Under the pieces are notes generated by a model. That model worked only from the letters and a program-made list of their open reading frames with translations, made no database searches and had not been told where the DNA came from. The translations under genes were made by a program, and so were the position numbers. Source: Legionella birminghamensis (GTDB taxonomy: Bacteria > Pseudomonadota > Gammaproteobacteria > Legionellales > Legionellaceae). From it: DNA of 64,000 bases. Each line of letters begins with the position of its first letter. Position 1 is the stretch's first letter. Below, piece after piece: positions 37,092 to 44,970 of the stretch. The stretch is taken from positions 1,736,001 to 1,800,000 of the forward strand of contig NZ_UGNW01000001.1 in NCBI RefSeq assembly GCF_900452515.1, read 5' to 3'.

Positions 37092-38465
37092 CTAATTAAA
37101 CGCATCAGGTCCCAGATATTGGGCTGCCCATTCCAATGGGGATTCAGCTTTCAAATTCTTTACCTTTAATTCGGCAGCACCACTTTCCAATAAGAGCTGA
37201 ACTAATGATAAATTTTTAGACTGTATTGCATAATACAATGGAGTATTCCCGTAGTAATCTTTTTGGTTTACTGCTTCTGGGTTTATCCTTATCAGTGCGG
37301 CGGCAATTTCGGGATGATTCATTTTACAGGCAACATGTAATGGTGCTAATCCCTTGTAAAGCGGTGCAACTGATTGAGGAGCTATTACCATACACATACA
37401 CTCTTTATCAGGAAGCGTTTCAAATTTTGTTACATCTCCGGTTGCGCTAAATCGGTGAAGATTAAACTTCTTATCCCATGCACTATCAAAATAAGACTCA
37501 AGCTCTGAAAAATGTGTATCTACTAATGCGTCCATTTTATGGTCAATACAGCCACGGGCAATGGTGTCCTTAATAGTTTCGATACATTCATCAGATTTTG
37601 AAGGGGCTGTATAATTAAATAAGGGCTTATCCGGGTTCTTTATTACAAATAATGTATGGCTCATACCATCTTTTACTACATTTACTAGTTCCTCGTCTGA
37701 ATATAAATCAAAAACATTTGGTTCATAGAAAGTTGCTGGCAAAAAATTGTTTTTTATCAACAAGAAATTGAGAACTATATTAACAAAAACTCTGCCATTA
37801 GCATCATTGAAAGGGTGTAACAACTCCATGTATCTAACAAAATGAACAATCGCTTTAATAATATTATCATTATTACTTTCTGCTCTAGCCTTTGCTAAAT
37901 CACTGTTAAGTTGATTCAAAAGAAACGTTGCCCTAGCATAGATGTCAGTTTGCCTTTCAAATGGTGGTAAAAAGTATACATTGGGTTCGATTGCATTTTC
38001 AGCAACAAGCTCCAGAGTATGCTTATCTCTTGAATTAAAATCTAATGAGCGTCCTCGTTTTGAATACCCACTAAGCTCTCCAATTGCTGTTTCTGCAGCT
38101 GTATTCATGAAAGAAATAATCCCGGACGCTGTAAACCGTTCAGATGGAACACGAAACGGTTTCATAGGTCCGTCTCTAAATTCCCCCGTGCTTATTACTC
38201 CAAAATCGCCGGATACATTTTCAGAAGCCAAAGAATGTATTTTGAAAATAATTTCTAGACTCAGCTCTTGATCTAAATTTTCCAGTGCAAAATTGAAAGC
38301 GTTATAAAAAGCAGACATACAACCTGGCTCTCGACTTTCAAAGCCACACTCCCCTGCTTCCTTTGAATGCATAGAGCCATCAACAAAGAATTGAAACATA
38401 CGTTGAAGAGGAAATTTCATTAAATGCATTAATGCGTAATTTGGGTTCATATTATCTATTAACAT
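37092..38465 (-). CDS. Fic-domain plus ankyrin protein (AnkX-like), cut short by in-frame TAG
   Basis: 457 aa. The Fic motif HPFNDANGR is at 217-225, fitting the consensus HxFx(D/E)(G/A)N(G/K)R; the DAN variant is shared with Legionella AnkX, which attaches phosphocholine to host Rab1. Ankyrin repeats occupy about 365-457 (GLAPLHVACKMNHPEIAAALI, YGNTPLYYAIQSKNLSLVQLLLESGA). GGAGG is 9 bases before the ATG at 38465. The stop is a single TAG after DAFN; the same frame runs on to 36171. A phosphocholine or AMP transferase acting in host cells is inferred from family. Confidence 0.8.
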   Translation of the reverse strand: MLIDNMNPNYALMHLMKFPLQRMFQFFVDGSMHSKEAGECGFESREPGCMSAFYNAFNFALENLDQELSLEIIFKIHSLASENVSGDFGVISTGEFRDGPMKPFRVPSERFTASGIISFMNTAAETAIGELSGYSKRGRSLDFNSRDKHTLELVAENAIEPNVYFLPPFERQTDIYARATFLLNQLNSDLAKARAESNNDNIIKAIVHFVRYMELLHPFNDANGRVFVNIVLNFLLIKNNFLPATFYEPNVFDLYSDEELVNVVKDGMSHTLFVIKNPDKPLFNYTAPSKSDECIETIKDTIARGCIDHKMDALVDTHFSELESYFDSAWDKKFNLHRFSATGDVTKFETLPDKECMCMVIAPQSVAPLYKGLAPLHVACKMNHPEIAAALIRINPEAVNQKDYYGNTPLYYAIQSKNLSLVQLLLESGAAELKVKNLKAESPLEWAAQYLGPDAFN

Positions 38466-38614
38466 TTCTATACGCCTCCGAGAAAGAAAACCAAATTAAT
38501 CGCTGATTCATTGGAATTTCGATGATTAAATTTAAATAATTATAATTATAATTTAAATATTAAATTTAGATGATTATAGAAAACTATATATTTTAAGATG
38601 TTGTTCTTTTTATT

Positions 38615-38737
38615 ATGAGGAAAAAACCAGGCAAAGAGGTATTAGCTTCTTCACACAAGAACCGAGATGAATTTATAGACACTCCAGTCCTGAACTGGAT
38701 AGAATTCATGATTGATTATAGTAAGTCATATTGTTAA
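38615..38737 (+). CDS. Possible small ORF, 40 aa
   Basis: ATG to TAA, 40 codons, hydrophilic, beginning MRKKPGKEVLASSHKNRDEF. No clear ribosome site. It lies in the AT-rich spacer between the divergent Fic and LuxR genes, and ends before the LuxR start. Could be a leader peptide, a remnant or chance. Confidence 0.2.
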   Translation: MRKKPGKEVLASSHKNRDEFIDTPVLNWIEFMIDYSKSYC

Positions 38738-38774
38738 AATTTTAACTTGCATTATTCAAGGAACTGTTGGCTCC

Positions 38775-39581
38775 ATGATGAATCATAATAGAAAAATTCA
38801 GTTGCATCCTACATTGAATTTTCAAGAGGATATTCAGGTCATTTGTAGACCATTAGAGGTACTGGGCATTACCTACTTTGCGCATGTTAAAGTTATTGGG
38901 AGTAAGTTTTCAGCTATCAGCAACAATCCAGCACTTATTGAACATTATTTACAGCAACATTATTACAATGTTGATATTCATACCGCGAATTCAACCTACT
39001 TAGGCTCGTATGTGCTGTGGGATGGCATTACCCGTTATGGATTAAGTGAAAAAATGCATATTGAAGCGGGTCAATTTGGGGTATTACATACTTTTTCTAT
39101 TATAGAAAAAGAAGAAAATGTTTATCAATTTTTTCATTTTGCTACCAATAAGCCAGGTACCGCAATTAATCAGGTTTATTTAAGCCAATTAGATTTCTTA
39201 AAATTATTTATACTCTATTTTAAAGATACAATGAAGTCTAACAAACACTTGAATAAAGCCTATGAATTAGAATTCACCTTAAATAAGGATGTGCCAGGTT
39301 TTTCATTTAATGAAGAAGATTATAAACTCATAATACCTAATTTTGAATTAAAGAAATTTAACTTTCCTCAATGCACTAAACCCTTAACGAAACGTGAAAT
39401 TTCGATCCTAAAAGCACTGCATGCAGGCAATACTATTAGCCAAATCGCTCATGTGAATAATATTGCTGAGATTACGGTGAATAAAACAATTGCCAACATC
39501 AAAGAGAAAACCAATTGTAAAACACATTTTCAATTAGGTGAGTTTTTCGCCCGTCATTTTTCTTCGATTAAATTATTATAA
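38775..39581 (+). CDS. LuxR-family transcriptional regulator
   Basis: 268 aa. The last 65 residues form a GerE/LuxR helix-turn-helix (LTKREISILKALHAGNTISQIA, then ITVNKTIANIKEKTNCKTHFQLGEF). The N-terminal 180 residues are an unknown sensory domain resembling autoinducer- or PAS-like folds of Legionella LuxR regulators. Paired Met codons at 38775 and 38778 are the likely start; spacing to AAGGAA is long. A second LuxR regulator lies 230 bases downstream on the same strand, separated by a small F-box ORF. Confidence 0.8.
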   Translation: MMNHNRKIQLHPTLNFQEDIQVICRPLEVLGITYFAHVKVIGSKFSAISNNPALIEHYLQQHYYNVDIHTANSTYLGSYVLWDGITRYGLSEKMHIEAGQFGVLHTFSIIEKEENVYQFFHFATNKPGTAINQVYLSQLDFLKLFILYFKDTMKSNKHLNKAYELEFTLNKDVPGFSFNEEDYKLIIPNFELKKFNFPQCTKPLTKREISILKALHAGNTISQIAHVNNIAEITVNKTIANIKEKTNCKTHFQLGEFFARHFSSIKLL

Positions 39582-39696
39582 TTAATTCAAAATCGACTTT
39601 AAAATTAACAAACCATCTCAATAGGTATAGCTTTCTATAATTATTTATGTTCAGCATTTAAATTATATTATTTTCATTTACCCTCCTTAAAATCTA

Positions 39697-39819
39697 ATGA
39701 AATCAGCGAATAACCTTAGCTTTTTTTCTGAGATCCCTATAGAAATATTATTAGAAATCTATACCAGGCTTTCCTCAGAAGATCTCTATAAAAGTTGCAG
39801 ACTATTAAATGGATATTAG
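39697..39819 (+). CDS. Small F-box-motif ORF, 40 aa (remnant or free-standing)
   Basis: ATG at 39697, TAG at 39817-39819. Residues 13-37 read EIPIEILLEIYTRLSSEDL then YKSCRLL, close to the eukaryotic F-box consensus (LPxEILxxIFSxLxxxDLxxxxxVC). F-box proteins of Legionella recruit host SCF ubiquitin ligase. No substrate-binding part follows: the stop falls 11 bases inside the next gene. No ribosome site is visible, so it may be the 5' remnant of a longer effector gene. Confidence 0.45.
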   Translation: MKSANNLSFFSEIPIEILLEIYTRLSSEDLYKSCRLLNGY

Positions 39820-40540
39820 TAGTCAGCTTCTTTTGCAACGCTCAGGTCACGGTATTAGGTTAATAAAGCCGCGATCCAATAATATTGGTAACGCATTGAC
39901 TGTCGCAGATATAATGTGTATGCCTATGAATGTTTATTTTTCCAATGGCGAAGGAATTACTGAGCAATGTAATGAAGCTTGTGCTGTTTCCTGTGGCTAT
40001 AAATCGGTTAAGGAAGCGATCGGTAAATCTATTTTTGACAGCCCTTATGTTAATAATGAATCTAATCAAATATGTTTTAATACCAACCAGGACATTATCA
40101 AATCGAATCGATTAAAAATGATCGAAGAGAGGATTTATGACCAGGACGGTACAGGATGGCAGACCTTATCAATCAAACTACCTTGGTATGATGACAACAA
40201 TAAAACAATAGGAATATTTGGTTGGTCTATTGTTATTGGCCAGCAGCCTTTAGCAGAGTCTCTTACTTTGTTGATGAAGAATGGTTTTGTAAAACCAGCG
40301 GTGGATTTAGTGGATAATTATGCCTCAGTGACCGGAAGACAAATTGGTAATATTTATTTCTCAAAACGAGAGTTTGAATGTCTGACGCTTCTCACCAAAG
40401 GTAAATCAGCACCAGAAATGGGAAAAATATTGGGCTTGTCCCATCGAACAATAGAGCAATATCTGGCAAGCTGCAAATTAAAGCTTAAGGTAAGGACGAA
40501 ATCGCAGCTGATTGATAAAGTTAGAGCTTATTTTTTATAG
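39809..40540 (+). CDS. PAS-LuxR transcriptional regulator
   Basis: 243 aa. N-terminal PAS-like domain (MNVYFSNGEGITEQCNEACA, then WYDDNNKTIGIFGWSIVIG, about residues 35-150) and a C-terminal LuxR helix-turn-helix (FSKREFECLTLLTKGKSAPEMGKILGLSHRTIEQYL, residues 188-225). It differs from the upstream LuxR protein, so they are not a simple duplication. The ATG at 39809 overlaps the end of the small F-box ORF and lacks a ribosome site. Confidence 0.83.
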   Translation: MDISSQLLLQRSGHGIRLIKPRSNNIGNALTVADIMCMPMNVYFSNGEGITEQCNEACAVSCGYKSVKEAIGKSIFDSPYVNNESNQICFNTNQDIIKSNRLKMIEERIYDQDGTGWQTLSIKLPWYDDNNKTIGIFGWSIVIGQQPLAESLTLLMKNGFVKPAVDLVDNYASVTGRQIGNIYFSKREFECLTLLTKGKSAPEMGKILGLSHRTIEQYLASCKLKLKVRTKSQLIDKVRAYFL

Positions 40541-41032
40541 CAAGAGAAACGGCACAATTATTTAAACACAACCTGATTGTGCTTTCACTTTCCCCGATAC
40601 AATCCAATGTAATACAGCGTATGAATTATAAATGGAATATACCATTATTTTCACACGCAAACCTGCAAAACTGCCCTTCAGCATAAAGCCTCTCATTAAA
40701 TAATGATGTGGAATAATATTCTGGCGTTTAGATGCTCAGTTGTCTCAAGAGAGCTTTCCCCCACTGCTCACACCGGCTTTTAAGCGTATGAGCTGTTTGG
40801 AACCCAGTCCACTCCAATTTGCTGTACGGTTTGTATTTGTAAGAGAGTTTATGTTAAGCAAAAATGGATTATGACTAATAACCTATTAACCTATTTCCAG
40901 GCCAGCTTCATAGAATCATAAAATAAGATGTGTTGGATTTTTTTATTGGCATGCAATTATTAACCATTATGAAACTATTTTAAACTTTAACTAATTGTGT
41001 TAAAATTAGCCATTTATTAATTGGGATAACTC
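40541..41032. other. Spacer of 490 bases with one possible coding remnant
   Basis: On the reverse strand 40728-40853 reads 41 codons without a start (YKYKPYSKLEWTGFQTAHTL..., ending ALLRQLSI and TAA). It may be a fragment of a lost gene. The last 60 bases are very AT-rich and probably contain the promoter of the LRR gene. I see nothing else. Confidence 0.3.
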
Positions 41033-42433
41033 ATGGATTATGCAACACTTCTCCACGAAATAAAATCTGCCACTGTCGAGCACCCGCTTAAAACCATATC
41101 CTTTTTTCAGCAACCCGTTAACACAGAATTGATGAAAAGCATTCTTTCCTTACTTAATGACGTTCCTCTGGCTAGCAATTTTCGTTTTAGTTTTTATGAT
41201 TGCCAGGTAACTGATGAGTCATTGCGGCCATTACTTGAATTTTTAACCTCAGCAAATTGTCCGAAAGAAATAAACCTTTCCCTAAGTAAAAATCGAATCA
41301 CTCACAACTCAACCACTTTGCTGGCAAAAACATTAACCAACAGCGTTAGCTCAAGCATTAATATTAATTTGGATAGCAATGCTTTGCTTGATGAAAGCAT
41401 TGCTACATTTGCCCAGCATTTTAAGCCTAATAAAGGCTTAACTAGACTGTGGCTCAATTTCGGCAATAATCACTTAACTGTTGAAAGTGCCGCGCATTTG
41501 TCTCAAATAATTGCGTCAACTAACTCGCTTTCTGAATTTAGGTTAAACGTTCAGAGTAACACAATTACCGATGCCGGAGCTAAATCAATTATTGACGCTA
41601 TGACCCCAGACATGGCTAATAATTTCAATCTGTGTCTCGCTAGCAATGATTTAAGTAGTGAAACGACGCAGCATTTGTTAACCAAACTCCGTGCGTTTCA
41701 AGGCAATCAAACAATTGCATTAAATTTGGCACAAAATAATTTAGGTGATACTGGTTTTAATCACATGCTAGAGCTTTTAACCGCTAAGACATGCCGGGCT
41801 CGCTTCGAGCACATTTACTTATCTGACTGCAGCATTACTTCGGATAGTATTAAACCATTAGCAACTAGTATTAATGATGGCTTATTACCTGGTTCGCTTT
41901 GTCTTGATTTACAGGATAATGAGCTTAATTTATCGCTTCAGTTATTGGCTGATGCCCTGGTTTCGCCTGATTGCCCTAAAAACCTAATGCTATATATGGG
42001 TTCTGAGAGAAACAGGCAAAGGGATCCTGAACATCATAATCCCTGTCTGCTTGATGAGGCAGCAGTTAAGCAGTTTATCGATACCTTCAAAGCACACAGC
42101 CCAGCAATAGGCTTATACTTGAATGTAGGTAAGAGTGGCAGCGAAGAACAGCGCGAAGAATTAAAAAAATTATGCCGAGAAACAGCTTTAAATGCTCAGC
42201 GATGTGCGAATGTTTGGATGGGCTATTGTCAAGAGAAGAGCCAATTTGAAGTGCTTCCGCCAGAAATTATCGCTCAGGTGTTTTCTTTCGTAGCAAGCAG
42301 CGCACCCAAAAGACCCTTTTCATTTTTTACAATGGTGACAAATGGTTATAATCGGATTAAAAAGATAAGCGACTCTTCCTTAAGCGATACCTGCACAACA
42401 GAAGAGACAAGTCACACTCCTTCAGTAAGTTAA
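41033..42433 (+). CDS. Leucine-rich-repeat protein with C-terminal F-box-like segment
   Basis: 466 aa, RNase-inhibitor-type LRRs: successive units of about 28 residues with LxLxxN cores (INLSLSKNRITHNS, ININLDSNALLDES, FRLNVQSNTITDAG, IALNLAQNNLGDTG, LCLDLQDNELN) over residues 50-330. From residue 405 FEVLPPEIIAQVFSFVAS resembles the first half of an F-box. A Ser/Thr-rich tail follows (TCTTEETSHTPSVS). No signal peptide. Eukaryote-like architecture suggests a Dot/Icm substrate; target unknown. Confidence 0.75.
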   Translation: MDYATLLHEIKSATVEHPLKTISFFQQPVNTELMKSILSLLNDVPLASNFRFSFYDCQVTDESLRPLLEFLTSANCPKEINLSLSKNRITHNSTTLLAKTLTNSVSSSININLDSNALLDESIATFAQHFKPNKGLTRLWLNFGNNHLTVESAAHLSQIIASTNSLSEFRLNVQSNTITDAGAKSIIDAMTPDMANNFNLCLASNDLSSETTQHLLTKLRAFQGNQTIALNLAQNNLGDTGFNHMLELLTAKTCRARFEHIYLSDCSITSDSIKPLATSINDGLLPGSLCLDLQDNELNLSLQLLADALVSPDCPKNLMLYMGSERNRQRDPEHHNPCLLDEAAVKQFIDTFKAHSPAIGLYLNVGKSGSEEQREELKKLCRETALNAQRCANVWMGYCQEKSQFEVLPPEIIAQVFSFVASSAPKRPFSFFTMVTNGYNRIKKISDSSLSDTCTTEETSHTPSVS

Positions 42434-42522
42434 AAAACGTGGGGCAAGGGAACCTCCTTTTCCTTTCTAATTGATCCTAGAGCCCTTGCTGGTGTGTACC
42501 TTATCGAATACAGCATTGAAGA

Positions 42523-43641
42523 TCAGTTGAAGAAAGTAGGCGTAGAGCTACTGGGTTGCTTTTCACTCTTTTCTTTTGCAACTAACTGCTGCAGCAACAA
42601 ATGCATTTGTCCCAGTTGAGTTTCTAGCATGTTCACTTTGTTTATTAAATACTGCATGGAGTCGGAAGAGGTTGGTAACCCTTGCGGTTTTTGATATCCT
42701 TCCATTAATTGAACATGCTCTGGTTTACCCGCTTCTTTTGCCATCTCCAAAGGTGTTTTTTGTGCGGCATTAAGCGCCAAAGGATTAGCGCCACGATTTA
42801 ATAACAACGTAATACATTGTTTAGCGTCAGTTGTATAATGAGGCACAAAATGCAGAGGAGTATTGCCTAAATCGTCCGTACTATTGACTGCTGCTCCAGC
42901 ATTGAGTAAATCTTGGTAAATTTCAAAATCCAGAGCTACATGCAGGGGAGATTTACCCTCATAATCTCTAATGGTTACATCACCACCGACACTTAACAAA
43001 TAGCTAACCATAGCGCTATGCTGCCTATATGCAGCGATATAAAGGGGGGTTTTATTATTTTTTGATAAACAATTGACATGTTGTGCACTCTGAGCAATGA
43101 GTATTCTCATCATTAAGACATTGCCTTGCAGCGCGACACGGTGAAATACATTTAAGCCCGATTCATCTTCTGATAGAGCATCCACGTTTTGAATGAGCTC
43201 GGCAAAAACCTGGACAAAATTATTCTCAATAGCATGTATTAGAGCCGACTTTCCACCATAGGGATAGGTAATATAAACCGATAAATAATTCAAATGCTGT
43301 AGTGGGGTTGCATTCCCCTTATACAAGTCAGTATAAAATTTTTGCAGGCTACAAATATTGTGTGTCATTAGAAAGTCAGTGATTTGTTTTTGTAGAGAAC
43401 ATCCCAATGCTTGTCGCTGTTGAAAATCATCGTTCGGTTTAGGCTTTAATAACTGACCAGTAAGAGGACTAACAATGTGACTATGATCCGAATACCTTAA
43501 AGCCCCTTGTGAAGTGATGTACTCGTTATAGACATTCTCGTCATAATAATGTCCATCTGCTGCCAGATATACCTTTATCATTAGTTGACGAGTTAGAGCG
43601 CATTTAAATTGTTCGGGAATGGTAACATTTAAAAGAGGCAT
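42523..43641 (-). CDS. U-box, ankyrin and coiled-coil protein, E3 ligase effector candidate
   Basis: 372 aa. Residues 9-92 resemble a U-box: FKCALTRQLMIKVYLAADGHYYDENVYNEYI, later SPLTGQLLKPKPNDDFQQRQALGCSL and KQITDFL, the fold used by E2-recruiting ubiquitin ligases and by Legionella LubX. Ankyrin repeats follow at about 130-310 (NKTPLYIAAYRQHSAMVSYLLSVGGDV, EGKSPLHVALDFEI, LGNTPLHFVPHYT). Residues 330-358 form a short coiled coil. The ATG overlaps the stop of an upstream coding remnant (TAATG), and no ribosome site is seen. Confidence 0.75.
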   Translation of the reverse strand: MPLLNVTIPEQFKCALTRQLMIKVYLAADGHYYDENVYNEYITSQGALRYSDHSHIVSPLTGQLLKPKPNDDFQQRQALGCSLQKQITDFLMTHNICSLQKFYTDLYKGNATPLQHLNYLSVYITYPYGGKSALIHAIENNFVQVFAELIQNVDALSEDESGLNVFHRVALQGNVLMMRILIAQSAQHVNCLSKNNKTPLYIAAYRQHSAMVSYLLSVGGDVTIRDYEGKSPLHVALDFEIYQDLLNAGAAVNSTDDLGNTPLHFVPHYTTDAKQCITLLLNRGANPLALNAAQKTPLEMAKEAGKPEHVQLMEGYQKPQGLPTSSDSMQYLINKVNMLETQLGQMHLLLQQLVAKEKSEKQPSSSTPTFFN

Positions 43642-43853
43642 TATTTATAACCGGCGAGCACATCAATGTCTAATATTTTACCGTGTGTGTGTTTGATTGC
43701 AATCCGCCTTACTATTTGAGCCCTAGTAAAGGCTTTAGCGATACGCCTGGCACTTTCTTTGGTAAAATGTACACTGTAAAAACATTCTGATGCAGGACTA
43801 GATTGCCTGGAGGATAGATCAGGCAGGATAGATAGAGGTATCGAGGCTAAACT
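43641..43853 (-). pseudogene. Coding remnant upstream of, and coupled to, the U-box gene
   Basis: 70 sense codons in one reverse-strand frame between a TGA at 43854-43856 and a TAA at 43641-43643. It includes ASECFYSVHFTKESARRIAK and HTHGKILDIDVLAGYK, clearly protein-like, but has no ATG, GTG or TTG. The TAA overlaps the U-box ATG by one base. Probably the 3' end of a gene whose 5' part was lost. Confidence 0.4.
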
Positions 43854-43882
43854 TCAGGCTGGGAACCACTCTGCAAATAATG

Positions 43883-43899
43883 AATTCTAGGCTAGAATT
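43883..43899. promoter_or_regulatory. 17-bp palindrome upstream of the cyclase gene
   Basis: AATTCTAG (43883-43890), central G, CTAGAATT (43892-43899): perfect 8-bp arms with one central base, the shape of a dimeric repressor operator. 73 bases before the cyclase start. Confidence 0.4.
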
Positions 43900-43909
43900 T
43901 TTAAGAGAA

Positions 43910-43940
43910 GTCCCGCAGGCTATAAATCTTTTTGCGGGAC
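43910..43940 (+). promoter_or_regulatory. GC-rich hairpin in the cyclase leader
   Basis: GTCCCGCA (43910-43917) and TGCGGGAC (43933-43940), perfect 8-bp stem, 15-base loop, ending 31 bases before the cyclase ATG. Could attenuate or regulate translation; not followed by a T-run. Confidence 0.4.
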
Positions 43941-43971
43941 ATTATGGACAGTTTCAAAAGAGGCCATCGAT

Positions 43972-44970
43972 ATGCAGATCACCGTTGCAAATGGATTTAT
44001 CTATCTCATCCGGTTTATTAAGCTGCTTTTAACTGTGGCGCTCATCCTCATTTTAGTTTCCTTCCTCAGTCAATTTATATCAAATCCCAAAGCCTATCCT
44101 GTCTTAATGAAACTGAACCAGTTCACTGATTTCCATACCTCGGGATTAATTGCATTTATAAAAAAAACAGTCCCCTACCGTTTTTCCGGTACGGATTTCA
44201 GTCAGATTATCCTTGCAGCATTGATTTCAGGCGTTATGCATGTATTAAGTGTTATCCAGGACAAGCTAATTCTTAAAATCAGTCATCTACGTGAGCGCAT
44301 TCAATACCAGAAATGGCGAAAAATGATCCATGAACGTATTCCCAGGGAGCAAATGCGAGAAGTGGATGAGAAATTTTCTCAATTAAACTCCTCACTCTCA
44401 GCGTCCGAACGAAAAAAAATGCTTAGGGAATTCGCTACGCTTAAAAGTAAACTGGATGCAATGGGACAGCATTTGGCATTTTTATCCATTGATGTGGTGG
44501 ATTCAACCGGTATGAAGCGAAATGAAGATAAATACCTGGCTGCCTATGATTTTGATCGCTATAACGAGCTGGTCATCCAATGCCTCAAAGAATGTAATGT
44601 GGTTAAATACGCGATGACCCCGGATGGTATTATGAGTTGTTTTCAAAAAATGGATGAAGCAGTAGCTGCTGCAAAGATGCTTCTCGATAGGCTAGTCGAC
44701 TTTAATCAGAATACCAAACAAATTAAACGGGAATTTCATATACGTTGCGGTATAAACGGCGGCTTTGTCTATATTGATGAAGATACCCCTTTGGAACAGG
44801 TAAGCGATAGGGCTATCGATATAGCCGGGCATATGCAAAAACATGCCAAGCCTGATACAATAAACATTGCAGGTTCGGCAATCGAGCCATTAAAAAACAG
44901 GCAGGGATTTACCGAAACCCGCAATATTATTGACGAACAGAAAGTCTATGAATGGGTAAAGGAAAGCTAA
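43972..44970 (+). CDS. Membrane-anchored class III nucleotide cyclase
   Basis: 332 aa. Two hydrophobic segments (about 10-35 and 75-95), a helical linker (100-165), then a class III adenylate/guanylate cyclase homology domain from 170. Both metal-binding aspartates seem present: Asp174 in FLSIDVVDST and Asp218 in TPDGIMSCF, with IRCGINGGFVYID downstream. The lysine-to-Asp spacing before Asp218 is longer than usual, so substrate choice or activity is uncertain. Preceded by a palindrome and a hairpin. Cyclases of this class are abundant in Legionella. Confidence 0.82.
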   Translation: MQITVANGFIYLIRFIKLLLTVALILILVSFLSQFISNPKAYPVLMKLNQFTDFHTSGLIAFIKKTVPYRFSGTDFSQIILAALISGVMHVLSVIQDKLILKISHLRERIQYQKWRKMIHERIPREQMREVDEKFSQLNSSLSASERKKMLREFATLKSKLDAMGQHLAFLSIDVVDSTGMKRNEDKYLAAYDFDRYNELVIQCLKECNVVKYAMTPDGIMSCFQKMDEAVAAAKMLLDRLVDFNQNTKQIKREFHIRCGINGGFVYIDEDTPLEQVSDRAIDIAGHMQKHAKPDTINIAGSAIEPLKNRQGFTETRNIIDEQKVYEWVKES

